Shown: in pieces, positions 25,374 through 33,192 of the stretch | Layout of the letters: each line of letters starts with the position of its first letter | Numbering within the stretch: position 1 is the first letter of the stretch | Assembly: GCF_001905005.1 (NCBI RefSeq) | Contig: NZ_LWKZ01000024.1 | Location: 367,427-431,426 of the forward strand | Reading direction: 5' to 3' | Origin: Streptomyces sp. CB02923 | GTDB lineage: Bacteria > Actinomycetota > Actinomycetes > Streptomycetales > Streptomycetaceae | Length of the DNA stretch: 64,000 bases | Translations under genes and position numbers: made by a program | The notes under the pieces: model-generated | Databases searched by the model: none | What the model saw: the letters and a program-made list of their open reading frames with translations, nothing else | Told to the model about the DNA's origin: nothing

Positions 25374-26564
25374 ATGCCGGGTCCCGGATTCGAATTCCTC
25401 GGCGACGAGGAGCGGCACAACGTCGAGCAGGTGCTCGCCCAGTGGAGCCTCACCCGTTACCTGTTCGACAACCCGGAGGAGCAGTCCTTCGTCCGTCGGC
25501 TGGAGCGCGACATCGAGGCCCACTTCGACAGCGGCCCCACCGTCGCGGTCAACAGCGGAACCTCGGCGTTGGCCACGGCCCTCGCCGGCCTGGGTGTCGG
25601 TCCGGGCGACGAGGTCATCGTGCCCGGCTACACCTATGTCGCCTCCATCGGCTCGATCGGCCACTTCGGCGCGACGCCGGTCCTCGCGGAGGTCGACGAG
25701 TCCCTGACCCTCGACCCGGACGACGTCGAGCGCAGGATCACGCCCCGCACCCGCGCCATCATGGCCGTGCACATGCTGGGTGCCTCGTGCGACATGGAAC
25801 GGCTCCGGAAGATCGCGGACCGGCACGGCGTCCTGCTGCTGGAGGACGCCGCGCAGGCCTGCGGAGGAAGCTACCGCGGTGCCCGGCTCGGCACGATCGG
25901 CGACGCCGGTGCCTACTCCTTCAACCCGTTCAAGGTGATCACCTGCGGTGAAGGGGGCGTGGCGCTCTTCCGCGACCACGCGTCGTACGCCCGCGGTTTC
26001 GCCTACCAGGACCAGGGCTGGCCTCCCCTGCGCGACAACAACGGCGTCGGCACGGGCGAAGCGACGTTCGGGCTGAACCTGCGGATGCCCGAACTGAGCG
26101 CGGCCGTGGCGTGCGCCCAGCTGAAGCGGGTCGACACGGTGCTCGCGGAGACCCGCCGCGTCCGGAACCGGCTGATCGAGCTGATCGAGCCGCACGAGGG
26201 CGTACGGCAGCGCCGCCTCCACGACGCCGAAGGCGACTGCGCCAACGTCCTCGTGCACACCTTCGACAGCGCGGAGCCGGCCCGCGAGGTCGCCGGGCAG
26301 CTGTCCACCAAGCCGCTCGCCGACTCCGGCCGCCACTACTACGGCAACATGCCCCAGCTGAGCGGCAACACCTCCGTCCGCTACGCGCGCGGAGACCTGC
26401 CGCGCACCGATGACCTGCTGTCCCGTTCCCTCGCCATCTCGGTGGGCGTCTCGGACGCCCACCTCGGCTCCGGCTTCGGCGTGGGGGTGCGCAGCACGGA
26501 GGAAGACATCGTCCGCGCGGCGGAGAAGTTCAACTCCGCCGTCCGGTCCGCAGTGGCCGCGTGA
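25374..26564 (+). CDS. DegT/DnrJ/EryC1-family PLP aminotransferase (CetM-like role)
   Basis: A 396-residue sugar/cyclitol aminotransferase. VNSGTSALATALAGLGVGPG (59-78) begins the PLP-phosphate site. VLLLEDAAQACGGSYRG (153-169) has the PLP-ring Asp, and AYSFNPFKVITCGEGG (180-195) contains the Schiff-base K187. It lies 34 bp after the cyclase gene with its own RBS (AGGAG). It probably transaminates the cyclitol ketone made by the cyclase and VOC protein, giving a C7N aminocyclitol. Length and motifs are complete. Confidence 0.87.
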   Translation: MPGPGFEFLGDEERHNVEQVLAQWSLTRYLFDNPEEQSFVRRLERDIEAHFDSGPTVAVNSGTSALATALAGLGVGPGDEVIVPGYTYVASIGSIGHFGATPVLAEVDESLTLDPDDVERRITPRTRAIMAVHMLGASCDMERLRKIADRHGVLLLEDAAQACGGSYRGARLGTIGDAGAYSFNPFKVITCGEGGVALFRDHASYARGFAYQDQGWPPLRDNNGVGTGEATFGLNLRMPELSAAVACAQLKRVDTVLAETRRVRNRLIELIEPHEGVRQRRLHDAEGDCANVLVHTFDSAEPAREVAGQLSTKPLADSGRHYYGNMPQLSGNTSVRYARGDLPRTDDLLSRSLAISVGVSDAHLGSGFGVGVRSTEEDIVRAAEKFNSAVRSAVAA

Positions 26565-26610
26565 TCGTGCGCAACCGCTCCGCCCACCCCTCGGAAGAAC
26601 GGATCACTTG

Positions 26611-27552
26611 GTGAAGAACAGCTTGGACAGCTTCTCGATGGTCGTGCCGGACGTGCCCGCGGCGGCGCACCTGTTCGGGACGGTCTTCGGTGCTCAGGTG
26701 CTGTCGGCCGCACCCGGGCGGCAGGGCCCGGACGGGCTGGGCGAGGACGTCGTCGACGACCACGGTGCGCCCGCGCACAGCGCCCTGCTCCGTCTCGACG
26801 CCCACACGCAGCTGCGCCTGCTGGCGTACGAGGCGACCGCCGGGACGACGTTCGGCGCGACGGCCGTGGACATCGGCACCGCGCACTTCTGCTTCCGTGT
26901 CGGTGACATCGAGCAGGCAGCCCGGTTCATCGACCGCTATCCGGGGACCAGGATCCTGGGCGACGTCCAGGAGATTCCCGAGGGCCCGCTCCGCCACCAC
27001 AAGTGGGTCTACTTCCGCCTGCCGTGGGGGGCCTACGGCGAGCTGCAGGAGTGGGCCGAGTCCCCCTCCGCGGAGGCCCTGGAGCTCTTCCACGGCCAGG
27101 TGCCCCCGTCGTCGGCGCTGGTGCCCACGCTCATGGGCCTCGACCACGTCGGCTACAGCGTCCGGAACCTGGAGAGCGCGATCGACGTCCTGACGCACTC
27201 CCTGGGCGGCCGGTACGTGCTGGGGTCCGTCATCACCCCGGACGAGAACTTCATGCGGCGGCAGTTCGAGACCCCGGTCGCCGCCCGGTCGAAGATGGCC
27301 ATGGTGCGCGTCGGTGACCACACCAACCTCGAACTCTTCGAGCACGAGGTGGACGCGGAGCGCGAACCCGGCGACCGGCTCGCCGTCGGACACTCCCGCC
27401 TGGTCTTCGCCTCGGACGACGTGGCCGGCTCCGCGGCCGAGCTGTCGCGGCGCTTCGGCTTCGCCGAGGCCGGGCGCGGCGACGCGACGGCGGCCGGGCG
27501 CACGGCACTGCTCACCGCGGGATCGGGCCTGGACGTCGAGTTCATCTCCTGA
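26611..27552 (+). CDS. Two-domain VOC protein, candidate 2-epi-5-epi-valiolone epimerase (CetB-like)
   Basis: A 313-residue VOC-superfamily protein with two tandem modules: residues about 1-150 (FSMVVPDVPAAAHLFGTVFG ... TAHFCFRVGDIEQAARFIDR) and about 170-313 (LMGLDHVGYSVRNLESAIDV ... NLELFEHEVD). The double-module size fits CetB, the VOC epimerase that converts 2-epi-5-epi-valiolone to 5-epi-valiolone in cetoniacytone biosynthesis. Position directly after cyclase and aminotransferase supports this. The GTG start at 26611 is not certain: a TTG lies just before it and the RBS is weak. A dioxygenase role remains possible. Confidence 0.72.
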   Translation: MKNSLDSFSMVVPDVPAAAHLFGTVFGAQVLSAAPGRQGPDGLGEDVVDDHGAPAHSALLRLDAHTQLRLLAYEATAGTTFGATAVDIGTAHFCFRVGDIEQAARFIDRYPGTRILGDVQEIPEGPLRHHKWVYFRLPWGAYGELQEWAESPSAEALELFHGQVPPSSALVPTLMGLDHVGYSVRNLESAIDVLTHSLGGRYVLGSVITPDENFMRRQFETPVAARSKMAMVRVGDHTNLELFEHEVDAEREPGDRLAVGHSRLVFASDDVAGSAAELSRRFGFAEAGRGDATAAGRTALLTAGSGLDVEFIS

Positions 27553-27577
27553 CGTAGCGGGGCGCCGCGGCCGGACG

Positions 27578-27621
27578 CCGCGCCCGGACTCCGGCATGCC
27601 GACGCCGGAGTCCGGGCGCGG
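27578..27621 (+). terminator. Very strong hairpin terminator after the VOC gene
   Basis: Perfect 18-bp stem (left arm 27578-27595, right arm 27604-27621) with an 8-nt loop, 25 bp after the VOC stop. It would end or attenuate the cyclase-aminotransferase-VOC transcript before the acyltransferase gene. It is nearly palindromic, so it could also act on the opposite strand. Confidence 0.85.
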
Positions 27622-27747
27622 TCGGTCCACCGGCCGCCGGCCGCCCGGTTCCGTGCCCTCCCGCCGCGGCCCGCACCATCACGTTTCCACCCGGAAATCC
27701 TCCGGCCCGCAGACGGCCGGAGTCGCACCACGAACAAGGAACCACAC

Positions 27748-28953
27748 GTGAGATCCAAACAGGCATTCGCCAATTCGCGCCTCCCCTCCCTGACCGGCCT
27801 GAGATTCGTGGCCGCCTTCCTGGTCTTCTTCTTCCATCTCAGCGTCGAGAAGCTGTACGACGACAGCACGAACCCCGTGCTGTCGAAGATCTTCAACCCG
27901 GCCGGAGGCGTGGGCGTCTCGTTCTTCTTCATCCTGAGCGGGTTCGTGCTGGCGTGGTCGGCGAAGCCGAACCGCTCCGCGCGTGAGTTCTGGCGCCGCC
28001 GTCTGGCGAAGATCTACCCGAACCACCTGCTGCTCTGGGTGCTCACCCTGCCGCTGCTGCTCTGGTTCGGGGAGCGCGTCTCGGCCGCGTCCGGCATCGC
28101 GAACCTCGCCCTGGTGCAGACCTGGGTACCGAAGCTGGACTTCTTCTTCAGCGTGAACCGGCCGAGCTGGTCGCTGTGCTGCGAGCTGTTCTTCTACCTG
28201 ATGTTCCCGTGGCTGGTGCGGCTGGTCGGACGGCTCGGCCGGCGCGGCACCTGGGCCCTCGTCGCCGCGGCCGTGGCGGGCGTCTGGCTGGTGCCCGTGC
28301 TCGCCGAACTCCTGCCGAGCGCGCCCGGCATGCCGCTGGACGTGTCGCACCCCGAGATCTCCAGCGGCGTGTCCGAGAGCCAGTACTGGCTGGTCTACGC
28401 CTTCCCGGTGGCGCGCTGCCTGGAATTCCTCCTGGGCATCGCCGTGGCCAAGCTGGTGAAGAGCGGCGACTGGCCGCGGGTTCCCGTGCTGGGGGCAACG
28501 GTCCTGCTGGCCGCCGGATACGCGGCGGCCGTCTGGGCGCCGGTCCTCTTCGGTCTCGCCGCGCTCACCGTGATTCCGCTGACGCTGTTCATTCCCGCGG
28601 TCGCGATGGCCGACCTGGAGGGGCGGCAGTCCGTCCTGCGGAGCCGGACCATGGTCTGGCTGGGCGAAGTGTCCTTCGCCTTCTACCTCGTGCACCAGAC
28701 CGTCCTGCGGACCGGGCACAACCTGCTCGGCCACGACGCGTCCTGGGACTTCTGGACGGCGTCCCTGCTCGCCCTGTTCTTCGCGGCGGTCACCCTCGTC
28801 CTCGCCTGGGGCGTCTACCGCTGGTGGGAGATGCCGGCCATGCGTCTGCTGACCACCCGCCGGACCCGGCCCGAGAACATGCCCGTGGACGTGGTCCCCG
28901 ACCCCCGGTTCAACGCGCAGCGCCCGGTGGAAATGACCGCCGAGAAGGACTGA
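27748..28953 (+). CDS. Membrane acyltransferase (acyltransferase 3/OafA family)
   Basis: A 401-residue polytopic membrane protein with about ten hydrophobic helices. The family start RLPSLTGLRFVAAFLVFFFH contains the catalytic His. FFILSGFVLAWS, WSLCCELFFYLMFPWLVRL and a late EVSFAFYLVHQTVL are conserved blocks. These enzymes transfer acetyl or other acyl groups to sugars, antibiotics or lipids at the membrane. Here the likely acceptor is the cyclitol product. The GTG at 27748 has AAGGA 7 nt upstream. A strong terminator precedes it, so it needs its own promoter or read-through. Confidence 0.87.
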   Translation: MRSKQAFANSRLPSLTGLRFVAAFLVFFFHLSVEKLYDDSTNPVLSKIFNPAGGVGVSFFFILSGFVLAWSAKPNRSAREFWRRRLAKIYPNHLLLWVLTLPLLLWFGERVSAASGIANLALVQTWVPKLDFFFSVNRPSWSLCCELFFYLMFPWLVRLVGRLGRRGTWALVAAAVAGVWLVPVLAELLPSAPGMPLDVSHPEISSGVSESQYWLVYAFPVARCLEFLLGIAVAKLVKSGDWPRVPVLGATVLLAAGYAAAVWAPVLFGLAALTVIPLTLFIPAVAMADLEGRQSVLRSRTMVWLGEVSFAFYLVHQTVLRTGHNLLGHDASWDFWTASLLALFFAAVTLVLAWGVYRWWEMPAMRLLTTRRTRPENMPVDVVPDPRFNAQRPVEMTAEKD

Positions 28954-29039
28954 ACCGCGGGTCCGCCGCACGCGGCCCGGCGCCCCCGCCGCAGGGCCGT
29001 ACCGCCCCGCCCATCCCGCAGACCAGAAGGAGTATCGGA

Positions 29040-29960
29040 ATGTTGTCCGTGGATCACCTCCCGCGTCCCGCCCAGCCCTCCGGGCCGGCCACCGCGCCGG
29101 CCGGTACGCCCCCGGTCACACCGTCAGAACCGCGCGTCGAAGGGCACGTCACCGGTCCGGACCAGGCCCGTACCACGGCCGGCCTGGAGTCGCGCCAGTC
29201 CGCGCTGGAGCAGGTGGGCATCGCCTCCGGATGGCACGTACTGGACGCGGGGTGCGGGAGCGGCGACTTCCTGCCCTGGCTGGCCGAGCTGGTGGGCCCG
29301 CAGGGAAGCGTGTCGGCCGTCGACCGGGTCGCGGAGAACACGGTGCGTGCGGCCGCGCACATGCGTCAGCACGCTCCGGGACACGCGGTGGACGTGCGGC
29401 GGGCGGACGTGCTGGACCTTCCGCACGCCGACGATTCCTTCGACGCCGTCTGGTGCGCGGACGTCCTCCAGCACCTGGACGACGGACAGCTCACCCGGGC
29501 GCTGCGGGAGCTGTCCAGGGTCGTGCGGCCCGGTGGTCTGGTGGCCGTGCAGGTCCCGGACGCCGCGTCGGTCACGGTGCGGCCCGGCGATCCGTTCGTC
29601 TTCCTCGACTTCCTGCGTGCGGCAGCGCCTTCGTGCGCGTACGCACGGCAGTTGCTGCGCGGCCGTGACCTCCACCGCTGGCTGCGCGAGACCGGCCTCG
29701 CTTCGGTGCACCAGCACACGACCGTGATCGAGCACCTCGCTCCGCTGGAGCCCGCGGCGCTGCGGTTCTGGACCCGGATCTGCTCCCGGCTCGCCCGGCA
29801 GGCGCGCGGCACGGGCGGCGGCTGGGATCACCGGTGGGCCCCGTTCGCGGACGCCGACGCCGCGGACCACCCCCTCCGTTCCCGGCACGGGTACGTCAGT
29901 GAGGGCACCACGCTCGCCATCGGCACGGTTCCGCGCGCCGCCGATGTTAGGCTTACCTAA
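29040..29960 (+). CDS. SAM-dependent methyltransferase of the cyclitol locus
   Basis: A 306-residue class I methyltransferase. Motif I HVLDAGCGSGDFLPWLAEL (about residues 63-81), SVSAVDRVAENTVRAA, RADVLDLPHADDSFDAVW, and LRELSRVVRPGGLVAVQVPD. A proline-rich N-terminal tail precedes it (about 1-35). The start ATG 29040 has AAGGAG 7 nt upstream. Its last codons and stop overlap an iron-box-like palindrome. It may O- or N-methylate the aminocyclitol or a carrier. The substrate is not readable from sequence. Confidence 0.83.
   Translation: MLSVDHLPRPAQPSGPATAPAGTPPVTPSEPRVEGHVTGPDQARTTAGLESRQSALEQVGIASGWHVLDAGCGSGDFLPWLAELVGPQGSVSAVDRVAENTVRAAAHMRQHAPGHAVDVRRADVLDLPHADDSFDAVWCADVLQHLDDGQLTRALRELSRVVRPGGLVAVQVPDAASVTVRPGDPFVFLDFLRAAAPSCAYARQLLRGRDLHRWLRETGLASVHQHTTVIEHLAPLEPAALRFWTRICSRLARQARGTGGGWDHRWAPFADADAADHPLRSRHGYVSEGTTLAIGTVPRAADVRLT
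29947..29960 (+). promoter_or_regulatory. Iron-box-like operator (DmdR/IdeR type)
   Basis: TTAGGCTTACCTAA matches 13 of 14 positions of the right-hand part (TTAGGCTAACCTAA) of the 19-bp actinobacterial iron box; the left 5 bp do not match. It is palindromic (TTAGG-N4-CCTAA), overlaps the methyltransferase stop and lies 40 bp before the GntR start. A GntR autoregulatory site is an alternative. Confidence 0.5.
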
Positions 29961-29999
29961 CTAAGGGATGATGATACGTTCTTTGCGGAGGTGGGCGAC

Positions 30000-30692
30000 G
30001 TGCGCGCGGTACCACGGTCAGCCTTGATCGAAGGCACCATCGAACGGCTGAAGACCCAGATCGTCAGCGGCAGATGGCCTCTGGACAGCAAGATCCCCAT
30101 CGAGGACGAGCTGGTGGAGGAACTCCAGGTCAGCCGCAGCACCCTGCGCCAGGCCGTCCAGGCCCTGGTGTACGTGGGGCTGCTGGAGACCGCCCAGGGC
30201 CGGGGGACGTTCGTCCGCGGTACCCACGAGGTCGACACGGTGCTGCACCGCTACCTCGCCGACGCCGAGCTCCGCTCCGTACTCGAAACCCGGCGCGGCC
30301 TCGAAGTGGAGGCCGCCGGCCTCGCCGCCGAGCGCCGCAGCGCCGCCGACCTGGACCGCCTCGCGGCCGTACACGAACGCCAGACGGCCGCTCAGCGGGA
30401 CGGCAGGGCCGGCGAGTTCAGCCGGGCCGCGGTGGAGTTCCACACGGCCGTCGTCGAGGCGGCGGGCAACCCCGTGCTGGCCCGGCTGTACGGCACCATG
30501 CTCGGCTCCGTACGGGACTCGGTCCACCTCGGCGGCGTGCGCCGCCCCCAGGAGCACTACGGGGACGCCGGGCACGCGCGCATCCTGGAAGCGGTCCGCC
30601 GGGGTGACCCGCACGCCGCACGGAAGGCGGCGGCCGAACACGTCACGACCTTCCTCACCGCCCTCGCACCGACGGACAAGGACATCCGATGA
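30000..30692 (+). CDS. GntR-family (FadR subfamily) transcriptional regulator
   Basis: A protein of about 230 residues. The winged helix at the N-terminus reads IERLKTQIVSGRWPLDSKIP, then VSRSTLRQAVQALVYVGLLE. The C-terminal all-helical FadR/FCD domain starts about residue 88 (LETRRGLEVEAAGLAAERR), with His-containing helices (FHTAVVEAAGNPVLARLYG, GHARILEAVRRGDPHAA). GTG 30000 is chosen over GTG 29991 because GGAGG lies 8 nt upstream. Its stop overlaps the start of the MFS gene by 4 bp. It probably controls the MFS-SGNH operon in response to a small organic acid or the pathway product. Confidence 0.88.
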   Translation: MRAVPRSALIEGTIERLKTQIVSGRWPLDSKIPIEDELVEELQVSRSTLRQAVQALVYVGLLETAQGRGTFVRGTHEVDTVLHRYLADAELRSVLETRRGLEVEAAGLAAERRSAADLDRLAAVHERQTAAQRDGRAGEFSRAAVEFHTAVVEAAGNPVLARLYGTMLGSVRDSVHLGGVRRPQEHYGDAGHARILEAVRRGDPHAARKAAAEHVTTFLTALAPTDKDIR

Positions 30693-31981
30693 CGCCCGGC
30701 CCCACCCCGTCCGACGGGGCTCAGACCCTGTTCTCCCGCGTCGCCGTCTTAGCCTCCTGCCTGGGCATGGTGATCATCGGCGGGCTGCTCGCCCTGTACG
30801 GGCCGGTGGTCCCCGCGCTGCGCGACCGCTTCGGACTGGCCGAGTCGACGGCCGGGCTGGCGCTGGCCGCCCAGTCGCTGGGCGCCGTGGTGGGAGTCCT
30901 GGGCTTCCACGCCATCCACCGCCGCATCGGCAACCGCGCCCTGCTCACCGCCTCCTACCTGACCATGCTGGTGGGAACCGTCACCTTCGCGCTCTGCGGG
31001 GTGTGGCCGCTGATGCTGGCGGCGGCCGTCGTCACGGGGCTCGGCCTCGGCGGCGTCGACTTCGCCATCAGCCGCCTGTTCCTCATCGGCCTCGGTGCCC
31101 GCGGCCCGGCCTTCCTGAACGTGGCGCACGGCTGCTTCGGCCTGGGCACCGTGCTCGCTCCCGCCGCCATCGCCGTCATCGGCCCGGAACACTACGGCGC
31201 CGCGTTCATCGCCCTGGGGCTGCTGAGCCTGATCCCGCTGGCCTGCGTCCGCGGCATCCAGGCCCGCCCCACCCCCGCCGAACTCGCCGAGGCCGCCCCC
31301 GCCCCCGCGCACCACGCCGGCGGGCGCCGCCTGGCCGCCGTGCTCCTCGGTTTCGTCGCCATCTACATGCTGCACTTCGCCGTGCAGAGCGGCATCGGCA
31401 ACTGGGAGCCCACCCACCTGCACGCCCTCGGCCACAGCATGACCACCGCCACCGTCGCGACGTCGATGTACTGGCTGGCCATGACCGTCGGCCGCTTCCT
31501 GGTCGCGCCGCTCGCCCGCCGCTGGTCGGCGCCCACGATCGTCACCGCGTCGTGCGCCCTGATGAGCGTCAGCATCCTGCTCGTCCCGGTGCCCGGACTC
31601 GCCCCCTGGGCGTACGCCGCGGCCGGGCTGTGCATCGGCCCGATCTTCCCCAACGGCCTGAACTGGCTGAACCGTTCCGCTCCCGCCTCCGGCAACGCCA
31701 TGGCCTATGTCATCGCCGCGGCCATGCTGGGCTCCGTCGCCTTCCCGCCCGTCCTGGGCGCGGTCATCCAGTCGCAGGGCGTCGGCGCCCTCCCGGTCAC
31801 CCTGGCCGGCCTCTGCCTGCTCACCGTGGCCGTCAGCGCCGTACTCGCCGTGCGTCTTCGCGGCACCGGAGCCGCGACCACGGTGCATCAGGAGCAGCCG
31901 ACGACACCCGCCGCACCCACCGCGCCCGCCGCGCGGCAGCAGGACATGACTCTCACCCCCCAGAAGAAGGACGCATCATGA
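30689..31981 (+). CDS. MFS transporter (sugar/product transporter) with a TTA codon
   Basis: A 430-residue membrane protein with about 12 helices. The N-half reads GMVIIGGLLALYGPVVPALR and RFGLAESTAGLALAAQSLGA, and loop 2-3 has HRRIGNRALLTASY. It resembles FucP-like or YbjJ-like MFS permeases. Codon 21 is TTA (30749-30751), so bldA is probably needed for expression. Start and stop overlap neighbours by 4 bp (ATGA), which couples GntR, MFS and SGNH genes in one operon. It may export the cyclitol or import its precursor. Confidence 0.86.
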   Translation: MTPGPTPSDGAQTLFSRVAVLASCLGMVIIGGLLALYGPVVPALRDRFGLAESTAGLALAAQSLGAVVGVLGFHAIHRRIGNRALLTASYLTMLVGTVTFALCGVWPLMLAAAVVTGLGLGGVDFAISRLFLIGLGARGPAFLNVAHGCFGLGTVLAPAAIAVIGPEHYGAAFIALGLLSLIPLACVRGIQARPTPAELAEAAPAPAHHAGGRRLAAVLLGFVAIYMLHFAVQSGIGNWEPTHLHALGHSMTTATVATSMYWLAMTVGRFLVAPLARRWSAPTIVTASCALMSVSILLVPVPGLAPWAYAAAGLCIGPIFPNGLNWLNRSAPASGNAMAYVIAAAMLGSVAFPPVLGAVIQSQGVGALPVTLAGLCLLTVAVSAVLAVRLRGTGAATTVHQEQPTTPAAPTAPAARQQDMTLTPQKKDAS

Positions 31982-33135
31982 CGAAGCAGTGGGTGGCCGG
32001 ATTCCGCACCGCGGTGATCAGCCCGTACGAGGAGACCAAGCTCAGCGAGCCGCGCGGCTTCCACGACCAGACCGTGCGCCAGGTACTGCACATGGCCGGC
32101 GGCGGCGACCGGATCCGCGTCCGGCTCTCCAACCGCTACGGCCGCACTCCCCTGGCCGTCGCCGACGCCCGGGTGGCCGAGCGCAAGAACGCCGACGAGA
32201 TCGTCACCGAGACCGACACCGGCCTGCGTTTCGAAGGGGCCGGGCAGGTGACGATCCCCGCGGGCGGCGAGGCCGTCAGCGATCCCGTCGACCTGTCCGT
32301 GCGGGGCGGCTCGGACCTCGTGCTCAGCTTCCACCTGCCGCACGACACCGGCCTGGCCACCTACTCGCACATGCCCTCCGAGCTCGCCTACGTCGTCAGC
32401 GGCAACCAGGCGGGCGCCGCGGCCCTCCCCGGAGCGGAGCAGGTCCACGGGCGGTTCTACGTGACCGGTGTCGACGTCCTGACCGACGGCGACGCGCCGG
32501 TCGCCGTCGCGTTCGGGGATTCCTGGTTCGAGGGCGTCGGCACCACCCACAGCGCCAACCAGCGCTCCGTGGACATCCTCAACCGGCGCCTGGGACACGG
32601 CTGGGCCGTCAACCAGGGCATCGCGGGCAACCGGCTGCTCACCGACGAGATCGGCGAGCACGCCCTCGCACGCTTCGAACGGGACGTCCTGGCCGTGCCC
32701 GGCGCGACCCACGTCCTGCTCAACTTCGGCATCAACGACCTGGGCCTGCCCGGCATGCTCGGCCTGCCCCCCGCCACCGCCGACGACCTGACCGCCGGCT
32801 TCACCGAACTCGCCCGCCGTGCACACGACGCGGGCCTGACGGTCCACGCGGGGACCATCGGCCCGTTCGCCGGTGCCGTCTACCCCGGCCACAACACCCC
32901 CGAGGGCCTCGCCACACGACGCCAGGTGAACGACTGGATCCGCTCCAGCGGCACCTTCGACTCGGTCTTCGACGTCGCACCCGCCGTGGCCGACCCCGAC
33001 CGGCCGGACTACATCCGCGCCGAGTTCGACTGCGGAGACGGCATGCACCTCAACGACGCCGGAGCACGGGCGATGGCCGAAACCATCGACCTCGACGCGC
33101 TCGGCCGCCCGCACCCGGGGGCCGCGGGGCGGTGA
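31978..33135 (+). CDS. SGNH/GDSL-type hydrolase
   Basis: A 385-residue esterase-fold protein without a signal peptide. An N-terminal beta-rich module (about 1-170) is followed by the SGNH domain: VAFGDSWFEGVGTTHSANQR (block I Ser), INQGIAGNR-type block II (AVNQGIAGNRLL), LLNFGINDLG (block III Asn) and DGMHLNDAGARAMAET (block V Asp/His). Such two-part proteins occur as carbohydrate or acyl esterases. Translationally coupled to the MFS gene, it may deacylate a product formed by the membrane acyltransferase. Complete triad residues are visible. Confidence 0.85.
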   Translation: MTKQWVAGFRTAVISPYEETKLSEPRGFHDQTVRQVLHMAGGGDRIRVRLSNRYGRTPLAVADARVAERKNADEIVTETDTGLRFEGAGQVTIPAGGEAVSDPVDLSVRGGSDLVLSFHLPHDTGLATYSHMPSELAYVVSGNQAGAAALPGAEQVHGRFYVTGVDVLTDGDAPVAVAFGDSWFEGVGTTHSANQRSVDILNRRLGHGWAVNQGIAGNRLLTDEIGEHALARFERDVLAVPGATHVLLNFGINDLGLPGMLGLPPATADDLTAGFTELARRAHDAGLTVHAGTIGPFAGAVYPGHNTPEGLATRRQVNDWIRSSGTFDSVFDVAPAVADPDRPDYIRAEFDCGDGMHLNDAGARAMAETIDLDALGRPHPGAAGR

Positions 33136-33192
33136 CCGCCGACGCGTCCGGCAGACGGCGGCGCACCGCGGTGGCCGCCGTCCTCCGGCCCG

